A DNA stretch of 64,000 nt from Mytilus edulis. Its lineage: Eukaryota; Mollusca; Bivalvia; Mytilida; Mytilidae. Shown here in pieces: positions 23,766-35,559 of the stretch. The position numbers were made by a program, and so were the translations under genes. The first letter of the stretch is position 1, and every line of letters begins with the position of its first letter. Location of the stretch: positions 24,761,585 to 24,825,584 of the forward strand of contig NC_092345.1 in NCBI RefSeq assembly GCF_963676685.1, written 5' to 3'. Below the pieces are notes generated by a model. That model worked only from the letters and a program-made list of their open reading frames with translations, was not told where the DNA came from and did no database searches.

Positions 23766-23886
23766 ATGAATGAAATGAACAATGTATTCATATTCATCAA
23801 TGCTATTATTATAGCACTGATGGCTTTATACATATACCAGAATGAAAGGAAATTGGAGAAAATATCAGGTAGACATGAGCAAATAG
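23766..23886 (+). CDS. gene B exon 1: transmembrane N-terminus
   Basis: 121 nt, 40 codons plus one base. The leader is MNEMNN (a second ATG follows at codon 4), then the helix VFIFINAIIIALMALYIY and the basic tail QNERKLEKISGRH. An in-frame TGA lies two codons before the ATG. The donor is ATAG|GTATGG, phase 1, matching exon 2 at 29105. This is the B/D-type leader, distinct from A/C (MTTINN, MVTLNN). The 5.2-kb intron is unlike the intron of A and C and holds a Tc1 relic and several repeats. Confidence 0.75.
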
Positions 23887-24254
23887 GTATGGGAAAGTAC
23901 AACAGTTTAAAATTCAAAATTTAACTTCTTCTTTTAACTTCCTTGTTTCTTATATACACATGAAAAAGTACTGCAACACCAAATTGAAATTCAAATTAAA
24001 AAAAATGCACTCTTTATTTGTTTGTGATATAATTTGTTAAAATAGAACTAGTTCAACATTATTTAAATATCACCTGATGTTAATCAATAACTATCGACTT
24101 GATAAGTTCTTATCTGCATATGTAATTTCTGTGCTCGTCAACAATACTCGTAAACAGTAAAAGAGATGTTTTTATCCTCATTGTTTTCAACACTTCAAAC
24201 AACCAAATTTATAAAGGTATGAAATTGACACCTTGTAATTGGTAATCCACAACT

Positions 24255-24615
24255 CATAACTGCAGCAAGATGGCTGATAATTAGCTTGAGAGAAGCAAGT
24301 ATGTCGCTGTCTTGTGATAATTGCACTGATTGTTGGTCATCACCGTTCCACTATAAATTGTTTTGAGAATAAAAATCAGGCAACAAACGATGTTAAAAAC
24401 TTTCCGAGATCAAGAAGACCACCTACAACATCTGCTAGAGAAAATCAAAAATAATGAAGGTTGGTCAGAAGAAAACCCATTGCAAACAATAAATTCCTAA
24501 AAAGAAAGTGATGACCAAACAGGAGCCTTTAAACGAGAACTGTTCGGGATCAGCTCATCGCTACTGGTTATCGTGCGATGGAACTATTTCGGGGACCTTT
24601 GCCTACAAAAAGACA
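24255..24615 (+). mobile_element. Tc1-like transposase relic (DNA-binding part)
   Basis: Broken frames give RWLIISLREASMS and later FPRSRRPPTTSAREN, RLVRRKPIANNKFL and, after shifts, TRTVRDQLIATGYRA followed by RGPLPTKRH. These are the usual landmarks of the paired helix-turn-helix part of Tc1/mariner transposases (GLREAGMS, PRSGRPRKTTARED, TVRNRLREAGLRARR-GP-LT-RH). There are several stops and shifts, and no DDE catalytic part follows. It is a dead fragment within gene B's intron. Confidence 0.65.
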
Positions 24616-24744
24616 CACAGTTGCCTGTATCCAATAAAGTGCAGAGCTCGTAAAAGTTGTAAATTAGCATCGTGAATTTTATATTTCGAAAGGCATTTAT
24701 TAAGCTTTTTGAATCCATATAATAAAATAAGAAGATGTGATATG

Positions 24745-25120
24745 ATTGCCAATGATAGAATTCTCCACAAAAAACCAAAATGACACAGACATTAACAACT
24801 ATAGGTAATTGTACGGCCTATAGCAATGAGCAAAGCCCATACCGAATAGTCAGCTATAAAATGCACCAAAATGACATTGTAACACAATTCAAACGAAAAA
24901 CTAACTAACATTCTTATTTTTGTACAACAAATTAACGAAAAACAAATATGGAACACATAAACACTAGACAACCACCGAATTACAGCCTCCTGAATTGTGA
25001 CATGCACTTACATACATACTGTTACATAGGGACAAAAATACCAATGGGCGTAGCTATATATAGCCTGGTACAGCCCAACAACAGAAAGACAATATGTACA
25101 GATCTAAGAGTACTCACAGT
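24745..25120 (+). repeat. dispersed mussel-type repeat (ATTAACAACTATAGGT family)
   Basis: Landmarks are GACACAGACATTAACAACTA, TAGGTAATTGTACGGCCTAT, AATGAGCAAAGCCCATACC, TAGTCAGCTATAAAATGC and AACACAATTCAAACGA. I recall this phrase order as very common in mussel sequences. Related but different repeats are at 33790-34080 and 47640-47960. Confidence 0.6.
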
Positions 25121-25351
25121 TTAATAACTGACAGCTAGTTCAAAGCCACTAACTACTAATAAAAAAATCATGCTGCTAAGGCTAAATTATGAATCTGTAC
25201 ACATCCACCGTTCAATAGATTTAGTTTAAAGATGTCGTTACCAGTTAGAGAAAAACATGACATTGTGCACTGACATGATACAAGTATTGGCAGATTGTAG
25301 ATCCATGAATGTGAATACGTATATAACTTACTAGTGATGTTTAGTTTGCTT

Positions 25352-25597
25352 TTAATTTACTAATAACAGAATCATTATATATACCAATAAAACAATATCC
25401 AATGATCTTGTTACAGTGTTGAATTGGTAACCTTTTAGAATAAGATTATTTAAAGGACTGATAAGTTTACCAAGATCATTTCTAAATTTTGGGGATACGG
25501 TTAACAACATTTTCATAAAAATGAGCATTTCTATGGAAACATTTAGTAAAGGATTAAAGTAACTTACGGTAAAGAAATCCCTGGTTTCATAATTCAC
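25352..25597 (-). mobile_element. retroelement C-terminal scrap (antisense)
   Basis: The minus-strand ORF contains LISPLNNLILKGYQFNTVTR, SLDIVL. This parallels the RLIQKGYNHNTVVKSLKIAY scrap at 42870-42985. It is the end of a reverse-transcriptase-type ORF with nothing recognisable upstream. Confidence 0.45.
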
Positions 25598-25827
25598 CAG
25601 TTATTCAAGGATTACGTTCGTTGAAATCAGTAACGTCACAACAGACACGGGCATAGTAAACGAGCTGTGAAATAAAAAACACCGTATGATGGTGCCAAAG
25701 AGAAATATCAACATCTGGAAATGGGAAATTAACCATAGAGAACAAAAACTCGTCTCTTTTTTTCGTAAAATCTTAGTGTGGAGTTTCCCGTTTAAAAGCG
25801 AAATATCTTAAGTTATTACCGTTTAAA

Positions 25828-26205
25828 GGGGTAAGTCCGGTAAGGACCAATTCTTGTCTCAAATTTCAGGTTCATCTAACGAAATATTTTGGACACTTTT
25901 TAAACACTTACATTAGAAAATGCCTGTACCAAGTCAGGAATATGACAGTTGTTATCCATCCGTTTAATGTGTTTGGACTTTTGATTTTGCCTTTTGATTT
26001 TGGAATTTCCCTTTCGAATTTTCCTGGGAGTTCAGTATTTTTGTGTTTTTACTTTTTAAGTGTCTATTTAATTGATTCAATCAGTTTATGTGAAAGATTT
26101 GAACTGATTAAGTCATTAAATCTCTCCGATTCAAGCTTAAAAATTAAAAATCTATCAAATATGCAAAAATATGTCACTTTGCAGGTAGTTTTTGTCAAAT
26201 TTATT
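25828..26205. mobile_element. truncated GGAGTAGG-type element with a nested repeat
   Basis: 25828-25912 and 26057-26205 match the left 200 bp of the 578-580-bp element seen intact at 38245 and 51344 (start GGGGTAAGTCCGGTAAGGACC). The match breaks off at TTTTTGTCAAA, just before the central hairpin. It is interrupted by a short copy of the AATGCCTGTACCAAGTCAGG repeat (about 25913-26056). Confidence 0.65.
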
Positions 26206-27394
26206 TAAAGTAAGTAAAATTTATATTGAGAAAATCCTTGATTATTTAACGAAATATATCATCAAGATAACGGTAAGTGTTGTTAGATTTATCAATTAAA
26301 TGCAATTTCGACGGGTCTTTGTCGAGTTTAAACATAAACTGTGATTCATAACAGTACAATAGTGCCCATATGAATACCTACAACCTGTCGATAAACTTTG
26401 TTGCCGAAACGTAGGTACAAGAATCATTATCAAGGTGAAAATAAACAGCTTCAATAATCTCTTCAATCCCCCAGTAAGTAATCTAGCACATTTACTTTTC
26501 TAATAAGATAATTAGAATTATTTGGACAAGAAAAGGTCCTTGAATAGAGTATTTTTTAATCAACAGCATCGTTCTTTATTAGTTATAAATAAAGTTGAAT
26601 TCTTTAATTCGCTGTTTTACGTCATGCCCGCTAACAAATCGAAAACTCTGCCTATACGCCTTATTTTAAGTCCAGATGTTTAGTATTCGTATTGTCATTT
26701 TAGAAAGTCTTACTGATTAAAATACTACAATAGGGAACAATTTGACAATGATTGAATTTAGTACTGTCAATCCTGATATATTGAGCCGTGTTTATAGAAA
26801 AATCCGAAATACACTGTTTAGTAGTGCGCCTGTCCGATGCAAAACGTACAGATAAGGTTATAGTTAACCGGTGTGTTATGGTTTATAGAATATACTATCT
26901 GTATCGGTATCGGATTAGAACCAGAACTTGTTAATTATTGTCAGTATTAATTGTGTGGAAAAAAAGGGTCTGGAGTGGTGTAATTTTTAATCATCACCGT
27001 TGTCCTATATTGGCTATATACTAAATTGATTTTTTTTATTTGTCGTTTTTACCCCATGACGACTGACAAATTGAACCTCGTTATTTTAGTATTTTAGATT
27101 CGTCATACGCACGTTCCGTTTACATAAGACTCATCAGTTACAATAAATATTTGCGAGGACAGTCATTTTTATAGTAAGAGCATGTTATACAAAAAAACTT
27201 GCAATTGTAATGTCTGTTCGCATTCATGCAAAATAAGTTCATCTTGAACGTACTATTAACATGTAACAGTTGTTCGTTCCGATTGTTTTCAGCCTTATTG
27301 ATGTTAATATAACATTGGCAACACCTGACAATGTAGTTTTCTGGCATCAGTTAGTAACTTTTGTTTGTGAAATGCACTAGCAGTGGAAATACTG
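26206..27394. other. intron of gene B, nothing recognised
   Basis: AT-rich and non-coding. A minus ORF at 27138-27347 is short and without features. Confidence 0.4.
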
Positions 27395-27775
27395 TAGTTT
27401 GATGTATGTCATTTTGTGCTTCTTCGCTACATTTGTTGTTTTTATAGTGATATTAAGATGATACACAATTTATTGACTGCTGTACCCCTATTTTGACAAT
27501 TTAACTCTTTGAGTATGTTTGTTTTGTTCATGCATCGTTGACAAAATAATGGAATTTGATGCGACTGTCATACAAGTGAGAGTTTAGCTAGCTATAAAAC
27601 CAGGTTCAATCCACCATTTCCTACATTAGAAAATGCCTGTACCAAGTCAGGCATATGACAGTTGTTATCCATTCGTTTGATGTGTTTGGACTTTTGATTT
27701 TGCCTCTTGATTTTGGATTTTCCTTTTTGAACTTTCCTCGGAGTTCAGTATTTTTGTGTTTCTATTTTTTATAGA
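27395..27775 (+). repeat. dispersed repeat (TAGCTATAAAACCAGGTT family), long copy
   Basis: Landmarks are a CTTCTTCGCTACATTTGTTG start, TATTGACTGCTGTACC, TTTGTTTTGTTCATGCATCG, TAGCTAGCTATAAAACCAGG, AATGCCTGTACCAAGTCAGG, and the CTCGGAGTTCAGTATTTTTG end. The copy at 47000-47375 in gene D's intron has the same extent, which may mean it was present before B and D split. Confidence 0.65.
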
Positions 27776-29104
27776 TTATTCAGTAAATTATATTAATGTT
27801 AAAGCATAGCTATCACAATAATATACTATGATGGAAGTTTTTGCCTTATTCAGATGAGACAGCTATATTAGTTGCTTGGGAGTGGACACAAAGAATATAC
27901 TTACAAAATGTTTCTGATCTTAATCCACAGAATGAAACCAAGATATCTGTAATTGTTTATTCCTTCAAACTTAATGTCATATGAAACGAGTGAGTGGTGA
28001 AAAATAATGTTTATCTAGTTCGTGAACCAATGCATGTATATATCTTAAACTTAGTCCTCTGTGCACGAATTTATCATTTTTTATTCAAATGTATCGTTTA
28101 ATCGTCATTTTTTTTCTCTCTGTGTGTTATGATTTAACACGTATGGTTGCTCATTAAATGCCGTGGTTTGAAGCCGAAGTTTACCGATTGTCACTTTAAA
28201 GTAAACAAATAACAAAAAGCATGGGTATTGAGCACGTGTTTAGCATGTGCAATTAGATAAAATGTGTATTTTGATGACAGATCTATGCGTATTCCGATTA
28301 CTAGATTTTACAAGGAGGGTTACGATCAGGTCACTATGCATACAGAAATCATTTCAGCGAATTGCTTCCAGGAAGGAAGCAATTAAAAAAAGAAAACGTC
28401 TTCTAAATGTGGACAAATTAAAGAATTTTCCTCAGAAAAAAGTATATGTACATAAGTTGTATAATGAAAAGTATATATCTAGTTATAAAAAAAAAACATA
28501 TACATTTTTTTTTTTATTTGAGGTTTCTTATGACTTTAACATAAGTCATCTTCCATAAATGGTTGGAAATCAAAACTTGTGTCTTCTTGGTTTTCATAGG
28601 TATTACAAATTTGATTACATAAAGCAACTTTCTGTTAAAGTCCTTTTTTGAAGAGTTTGAGAGTAGGATGTGTGTTCTGCATACATCAAGCAATGCATTG
28701 AATTGTTTGTCAATGTTAAAGGAGCGCCTGTATATTTTTCTATTATAATAATAACAAAAGAGACACTTGATACCAATTAAAACTTTTTACTTATCTTTTC
28801 TATAATATCTTTAAGTTTTTTATGATTAGTATGGACCTGGTCTCCGAAAGAAATCAAAATCGAAGATAAGGTCATATACGCAAAATGAACTGAACTATCT
28901 CAGACATGCGTTTGTTTTTTTTAAATCAGTTTTTGGGACGCTTTACATTGAATAATCAAATGTTATTGTTATGGTCATTTTTTTTTAGTATTGAGTTAGC
29001 GTAATCGCCATGTTTCTTAAACTAAAAGATATAAACAGATGACAGTATAATAATTATTCGTTGAATTTTACATGTTGTTATTTATTTATATTGGTTTATT
29101 TCAG
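27776..29104. other. intron of gene B, last part
   Basis: No gene recognised. The + ORF at 28247-28558 is lysine-rich and is not conserved in the other introns, so I treat it as chance. Confidence 0.4.
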
Positions 29105-29769
29105 ATGACCAGGCTAAATATTTATTTTCTCTGAGATTTGAAAGAAAGTCAACACATTCATTACTGTTCCTATCTGATGATAATACAGTACTGGGTAATG
29201 ATTTCACTAAAGAGACACCGATCCCCGTGAATCATCCGGAACAGTTTAACACTTACAGAGGAACAATAGGAGATAAATGTTTAACCTCTAACAGTAAAAT
29301 TTACTTTGAGATGAAGTTCTCGTACAAAATGCTTAAGTCTTTTGATAATGACTCATCTTCATTAGTTCTCGAAGTAGGAGTAGCCAGTCGTAAAAAAATA
29401 GATAGTCACCGTTATGTAGTACGCCACGGATGGTCGTTCCACATTAGAAATTGCGAAACAATCATATGCCTTATAGCCCAGCATGATCAAACGTACACAT
29501 TCGAAGAAGTTAAAATAATCAGCAGCAGTAATACAGCCGGTACCGTTGCAACAGGAAGACTTGGATTCTTCATTAACATGAACCGAAATGAGTTCTCTGT
29601 TATTGACAAGGACAGTTTGAAAATATTGTTCACGTTTACAAAAGTAGTTTTCGCTGATCAGCTTTGTCTGGCGTTTGGTGTTTATAATCCACATCTTCTT
29701 GAAGCAAAACTGGAAATTATGTATTCTTACGATTTCACAAATCTTCCAATTATCAATGTTGTGGCGTAG
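29105..29769 (+). CDS. gene B exon 2: complete B30.2 (PRY-SPRY) domain
   Basis: Starts after TTATTTCAG with AT|GAC, the same phase as the other copies. The frame is open from 29107 to the TAG, giving a 261-residue protein with exon 1. It differs from A in the PRY start (DQAKYLFSLRFERKSTHSLL), has TPIPVNHPEQFNTYRG like gene D, and carries two extra residues in the loop KSFDNDSSSLVLE where A has VELDSAELVLE. The SPRY core is intact: LVLEVGVAS, HGWSF, GRLGFFINMNRNEFSVIDK, LCLAFGVYNP. The loop with HRYVVRHGWSFHIRNCETII is unique to this copy. It lies in tandem with the other genes on the + strand and presumably has its own promoter. Confidence 0.85.
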
Positions 29770-30074
29770 ATAACAGGAAAACTTATAGTGGGAATACTGC
29801 ACCAAGCTGTTTACTAATATGATCTAAATACACTTAATCATAAGTCTAATATCACATATTGTGAGGAAAAATATTCCTTTTTAATAGTGCAGTATTCCAG
29901 TCATAGAACAAAACTAAATATTTTAGTATTCGATCCACCTTAGTCAAATTCATTCAGCTCTGATGGACGCAGTCAAGACGCTATATTTTTTTTCGCCCTC
30001 TTGTGTATATTTTGTTTGAATGAGTGTGAATTTAATATAATCCCAGTTGACAGCACAGATACCAGTCTAGAACC

Positions 30075-30080
30075 AATAAA
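30075..30080 (+). terminator. poly(A) signal of gene B
   Basis: AATAAA in the same GAACCAATAAATGTGGAGTC context as A, about 306 bp after the stop. Confidence 0.65.
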
Positions 30081-30539
30081 TGTGGAGTCTTTTACCCTCG
30101 TGTAAATGGATGTTACAAAAATGAAAAATATGCAGAGGTGCTTAAGTTAGTGTAATTTCAAAGGGTGCATGTGAATAAAACTTTGTGGTTCTATCAAATT
30201 CGGGCTGATTCTATGATGTATATGCTGAATGATTTTCTTGGTAAACGGTCCAAGTCTGAGTAAGAAATTGAATGTTGCAGTCAAAATATAATGAATTTAA
30301 AATCTGTCCTACAAGTTTGATGGAACTTTTTTCAACTAATGGAGAAATAATTAGGTCCCGTTCATCGTAGTGGGTTGTCATATCATTTTAGCTGCATGTT
30401 TACGTTATTGCAAAAATAAATCGATCTATAAGGTCTTCACCAAATTTGCAAATGTGTGAGGAATTGACACATCGAACTACTTTGACATATTTACAATTTC
30501 GATGATAATGAAACATACAAAATATATTCAACTCAGAAA

Positions 30540-31150
30540 ATAACAAAACCTTTGAATAGACTTATTTAGAAGGGATATAATTACAATACTGTTGTCAAGT
30601 CATTAACGATTGCATATTTTGGCGTTAATATTGAGTCTCTGATAAGGTCTTTGCATCGGAACTAACCACATTTTTTCTAAAACCAGTTGTTGGCATGACA
30701 CGGGTTATGTCCTTCTAATATATGTTATGATGGTAGGATACTAAACCCCTAACGGGAAGGATTGTGCCTGATGTTCATATGATGAAATCATAATCTTTCA
30801 GTCAGTAAAATTGAAATCTGCAGCTGGCATGTCAGTTAACTGCTAGTAGTCTGTTGTTATTTATGTATTATTGTCATTTTGTTTATTTTCTTTGGTTACA
30901 TCTTCTGACATCAGACTCGGACTTCTCTTGAACTGAATTTTGATGTGTGTATTGTTATGCGTTTACTTTTCTTCATTGGTTAGAGGTATAGGGGACGGTT
31001 GAGATATCACAAACATGTTTAACCCCGCCGCATTTTTGCGCCTGTCCCAAGTCAGGAGCATCTGGCCTTTGTTAGTCTTGTATCATTTTGATTTTAGTTT
31101 CTTGTGTACAATTTAGAAATTAGTATGGCGTTCTTATCACTGAATTAGTA
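30540..31150 (+). repeat. retroelement C-terminal scrap plus shortened 3' tail
   Basis: Same repeat as 20395-21168. It ends early at TTAGTATAAAG and joins directly to the head of unit C. About 700 bp present after A and C is missing here, including the GGACGCCTCCGGG segment and the antisense relic. Confidence 0.65.
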
Positions 31151-31489
31151 TAAAGTTGACAATATAATCATCTTAAAGAGATAGGAAACGTTTTTAATTT
31201 AAGTGTTCTAACATACTGTTGGCAAATACTTTTGTAAGCAATAGACAAGTCTCTAAATCACAGCTTTTTATAAATAAAATTTTGATGAATTTCTGCTTAT
31301 ATCTGGTCGTGTCCTGTGTTTTTTTCATTAAAAGAGTTTTAGGTTGGTGTATTGTCTGTAAGCTGGATTTGCAACTGAAAACCAACTCTTAAGATTTTGA
31401 AATCGGCTAAACATGTTTCATGCTGTATTTCAAATCGTAATGGAATATATTCTTCCAATACGAAGCAGATTGAAATATGTGTAAAAGAA
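31147..31489. other. 5' flank of repeat unit C
   Basis: Copy of the heads of units A, B and D, starting TTGACAATATAATCATC. No gene. Confidence 0.55.
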
Positions 31490-32105
31490 GAGGGACAAAA
31501 GATACCAAAGTGACAGTAAAACTCATAAATCTAAATCAAACTGACAACGCCATGGCTTAAAATGAAAAAGACAAACAGAAAATCAATAGTACACATGACA
31601 CAACATAGAAAACAAAAGAATAAACAACACGAACCCCACCAAAAACTAGGGGTGATTTCAGGTGCTCCGGAAAGGGTAAGCAGATCCTGCTCCACATGTG
31701 ACACCCGTCGTGTTGCTTATGTGATTAAAAATCCGGTAAATAGTCTAATTCGGTAGGTCACATTCATGAAAGGGAAGGGGGTTGTATTTACGACGTAAGG
31801 AACATATCCGATATCATTTGTGAAACGGTTATTCCATAACGGTCAACCAACTTGTGATGGCGTCCGTAAAATTTACGAAGGGATGATTTCAACTTCACCA
31901 TTTGGAACTCTTGGTTTAATAGCTTTCTTGTAAGCAGTAACCCTCTATCAAGAAAATCATGATAGGAAATGCAAGCACGGGAATATCGTATCAATTGGGA
32001 GATATATACCCCGTATGCACGTGCTGCTGTTGCTACTTAGAAATGGAAAGTTCACAAATGGAAAGCTGAAATCATCTCTTTTGTCATAAAGTTTACAGGG
32101 TTGAA
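31490..32105 (-). mobile_element. reverse-transcriptase C-terminal fragment and tail inserted in unit C (antisense)
   Basis: On the minus strand: RDDFSFPFVNFPFLSSN, a frame change, IRYSRACISYHDFLDRGLLL, RKLLNQEFQMVKLKSSLRKF, YGRHHKLVDRYGITVSQMIS, then DMFLTS and a stop at 31788. A 3' tail of about 300 bp follows. It is the same insertion as 22160-22460 in unit B, kept longer. The closest full copy is 53857-55075. Units A and D lack it. Confidence 0.8.
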
Positions 32106-33429
32106 GTAGAAATATGACAATCTGTTCATGCCCTGTTGAATAAGATGCCCTATAATCCACACTCAAATATCGATAGAAAATCAACCCCTTTTTGTATTTC
32201 GGTTGAAAGACAATATAATAACAAGTACCCGAGAGACACTGGATGAATTACACAATCCATAACATTACAATTGAGTTGCATATCAACAGACAGAATATAA
32301 TGTGAAGTTAATTTAACGATTGACATTCTTTTCTGCATGCAGAATAATGTCTGGGCAACAATAGATACTGAACAGTTTGATCATTCGAATCAAGGTGGGC
32401 ACTTTGTAATTTGGTGCAGCGACGCATGGTAATGCAATATTTATACCTGCTTAGGGTTTATTTCCCTCTCACCTTAGCATTATAGTCACAGTGTATATAA
32501 AATGCGAATCCAGCTAGTTCATTTTTACTGTTATACGCGGGTATGTCTATTGTAGAATAAAGGATCATGGGAAAACTGTATTTGTTTACGTTTTGAAAAT
32601 ATCAAGTTAAAGGATTTTAAGTTAAGTTTTAACATATTTTCATTGTGATATGTCTTTATAATATACAAACATAGCATTAAAGTTCAAATAAGTGTTATAA
32701 AGGATCATAATATAGCATATCGATTATTGAAAGCGATCCATTTTAACTATAGATGCGATGAATTATCACTGTTAGTGCAGTCATTATTAATGTAGAATTT
32801 TCAAAGATGCGAGGAATTTTTATTGTAGAATTATGTGATAAATGCACTTGCAACAAATGAAAAAAACTTAGTTGTTAACTTTAGGATTTATGATACATGT
32901 ATTTTCAAATTGAAATACAAACTTCTCATTCATTCTTCATCAAATATATAGCTTTTCAAACTTGTAACAAAAGCGATTCTCAAAATGTCATATTGGATTC
33001 TTCAGATTACGTTTCTCCTTGATTTTAACTTATATAGGGAATCACTGGAACGTGACAGCAGCGAGCCCTCTTAGGCAGTCAATGGGCCCCTACTTATGAA
33101 AAATTCTAGATCCGCGAATGGATACTACTGCAGAGGTAAAACCATGCACATCTAGGTTATTGTACACAAAATGCATGCTACAATTTATTTTTGTTGATTT
33201 TAAACCCTTTGGAACTCTATGTGTGCTATTTTAGCAACTAGGCAAAAAATCCCGAAACTAGATACAAGGTTAGATTCAGCAGGTAACGAATTCCAATTAT
33301 CTATATTAAAGGACTTTTGTCTATAAATTTGGACCCCACAAAATTGAAAAAGGGACCAAATATATAAAAAAAAAATATGCATGCATCGGATACATTTGTT
33401 ATTGAAGGCATGACTGTAACAATAGGATG

Positions 33430-33740
33430 AATATACAAAAATATCTTATTCTGGAGTCTCATTTGGCGGTTCTGATCCCGGATCCCGCTTACTGTTTTGG
33501 CAGATTCCCGTATTCCGCTTATTGTTTTGTCAGATTCCCGTATCCCGCTTATACTATGCAGTTCTATTTTTTTGTAATTATCCGTGTCCCGCTAGACTTC
33601 ATTTCCCGTTTTTCACTACACAATCATTTGACTTTCACCCGTCACGCTTGCAAAAAATCGGCAATCCGGCGTGACGCTTATACCCAAATGCGACCCACTA
33701 TTTTACTCTATTTTGACTCATATTAAGCCCATTATAAATA
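33430..33740 (+). repeat. degenerate short tandem repeat (TCCCGCTTA motif)
   Basis: Two to three degenerate units of about 37 bp built around CAGATTCCCGTATTCCGCTTA and TTGTTTTG, then looser TCCCG-containing motifs. It is locally GC-richer than its surroundings and lies inside the 3.07-kb element. The ORF across it (33427-33726) is a by-product of the repeat (AYCFGRFPYSAYCFVRFPYP). Confidence 0.6.
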
Positions 33741-33789
33741 TTTTAAAAAAGTAGCGTGCATTTTTTTATCCCTTTTTATCCCGTCTCGT

Positions 33790-34080
33790 TTCGTCTTTGA
33801 GCCATATATAGATGTCGTATGTGACAATAAGACAACACTCCATCCGAGTCACAATTTATAAAAGTAGACCATTATATACGTCAAAACACGGTCTTCAACA
33901 TGGAGTCTTGGCTCACACCGAACATCAAGTTATAAAGGGCTCCAGTGTAAAACCTTTTAAACGGGAAAACAAAGGTGCAATATATATCAAGATGTACGTA
34001 ATTAGTGGTGAAATGGATAAAAAGAATAAGGATAAAGATCCCTATACGCTTTATAAGAAACTAAATGGAATACATTTGAA
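33790..34080 (+). repeat. dispersed mussel-type repeat (CAACACTCCATCCGAGTCAC family)
   Basis: Landmarks are GACAACACTCCATCCGAGTC, AAAAGTAGACCATTATA, GGTCTTCAACATGGAG and AACATCAAGTTATAAAGGG. Homologous to 47640-47960. It gives a 90-codon ORF that I regard as non-coding. Located within the 3.07-kb element. Confidence 0.6.
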
Positions 34081-35559
34081 ATAAATGTTATTTCTATAGA
34101 ATTTATTAGAGTGTTTAAAACCAAACTTTCCTCCGTAAGTTAAATTTTATCAAATCTTTCTCTTACTTTATCTATTATTTGAGCAAGTCGGCTAAATTAA
34201 GGCTTTACAGCTAGTTTCCTAATGCATGTCAAGCAAAACTTTGGTTGGCTTGCTTGCTTTGTTTGTAAAATTGTTTATACAAACTTTGTAAATAAGATTG
34301 ACATTTTTTAACAATATGAATAGGCATAGTTTAATATGTATTTTTAATATTTGAATTAAATTGGGTGCTATCATAATGATTATTCAATAAAAAAAAAGCA
34401 AGCAAATCAACTAAAGTCTTGCTCTACATGCTTAAAGAAATGAGCTGTAATAGATAACAAAATAAATATATATACAGTGAAAATGCACCGCATATACAAT
34501 ACTAATGATTCGTTCCACAGTGAAAATGAAAGAATAGTATCATTACTCGACAGTAAACATGACTAGCATTACGAAATCATCATAGTGGAATTTAGTTAAA
34601 TATGAAGAAACTGAATGACCAAACGTATTCTACGTTACACAACATTAATAATTGTATTAAAATGAATATTTTTTACTGCAACAACATCTTACATGTTAGT
34701 TATGTTCTAATTCATAACTTCAAGCGAACATAAATTATTTACAAAATAAACTCAACACCTTTGTATGGGATCAGCTCGCCTGACAGTGTGCAGCAAAGCT
34801 TCAATTTTATTAAAGACAAATGCAGCGTAAAATATGTTCATCAGTGTTACTGTCTGCCTAGGCCGCTGCAGGTAACAAACACAAACACAAAAACCAATCT
34901 ACAAAAATAAAAACAATTTTCATTATGTACGAAAATACATTTTATGAATCAAATAAAGATTCTGTTCTTACACACATCATTATTAATAAAAAATAACACA
35001 AATAAAATACATCAAGTCGGGTGGGAGGATGGGAAACTTTACTGCACCAAAAGCGAACCTCGAATGACAATATCTTTAATATACAAAACCGCCAAAAGTA
35101 TAGCACGAAATATTTGAAACCTTATTCAAATATTATGGTCAGTTCTAACTCGACCAATGAAAAACATTTAACCTATTATATACTTTCAAACACGTGTAAT
35201 TTTATAAACAAATACACGTGGTAATGTTTACATGTACATACCGGTGTACATAACTTTAATAAATATATTTATAAAGCACCTGCACGATCTGTTCGTGAAA
35301 TGTCCTAAATTATATTCACCTATTTTAGTATATATTTCACAGCTGGATGGCTTTAGGCGCGATAAAACCCCGCTCGCATCTCTTACTTTGTTTTATTAGT
35401 ATTATGTATTTCTGAACATACACATTTTAACTAATTTTCTTCATTTTCTTCAAAAATAAAAAAAAGTTCGTCTGTTTATTTATCATTCTACATTAGACAT
35501 TTATGGCATATACAGTAAAAATGATATTTTAGGATCCGCACTTTACATACACTGAGTCA

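Larger units (their letters stand above)
32489..35554. mobile_element. 3.07-kb TIR element with 5-bp target duplication
   Basis: Units A, B and D read TATAGTCAGAACG or a close variant without a break (22862, 45006). In C the site is split: AGTCA (32484-32488), insert, AGTCA (35555-35559). The insert ends are near-perfect inverted repeats beginning CAGTGTATATAAAATGCG and, from the other side, CAGTGTATGTAAAGTGCG. Similarity continues to a shared TCATTTTTACTG about 32 bp in. There is no transposase, so it is a non-autonomous DNA transposon. A 5-bp duplication with CAGTG ends would suit hAT5- or Transib-type elements, and I cannot decide between them. Confidence 0.8.

Noticed and set aside
28247-28558. 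103-codon lysine-rich ORF in gene B's intron
   Set aside because: Unique to one copy, low complexity at its end, and no domain.
33427-33726. 99-codon ORF with AYCFGRFPYS-type repeats
   Set aside because: Translation of a degenerate TCCCG-containing tandem DNA repeat inside a transposon.
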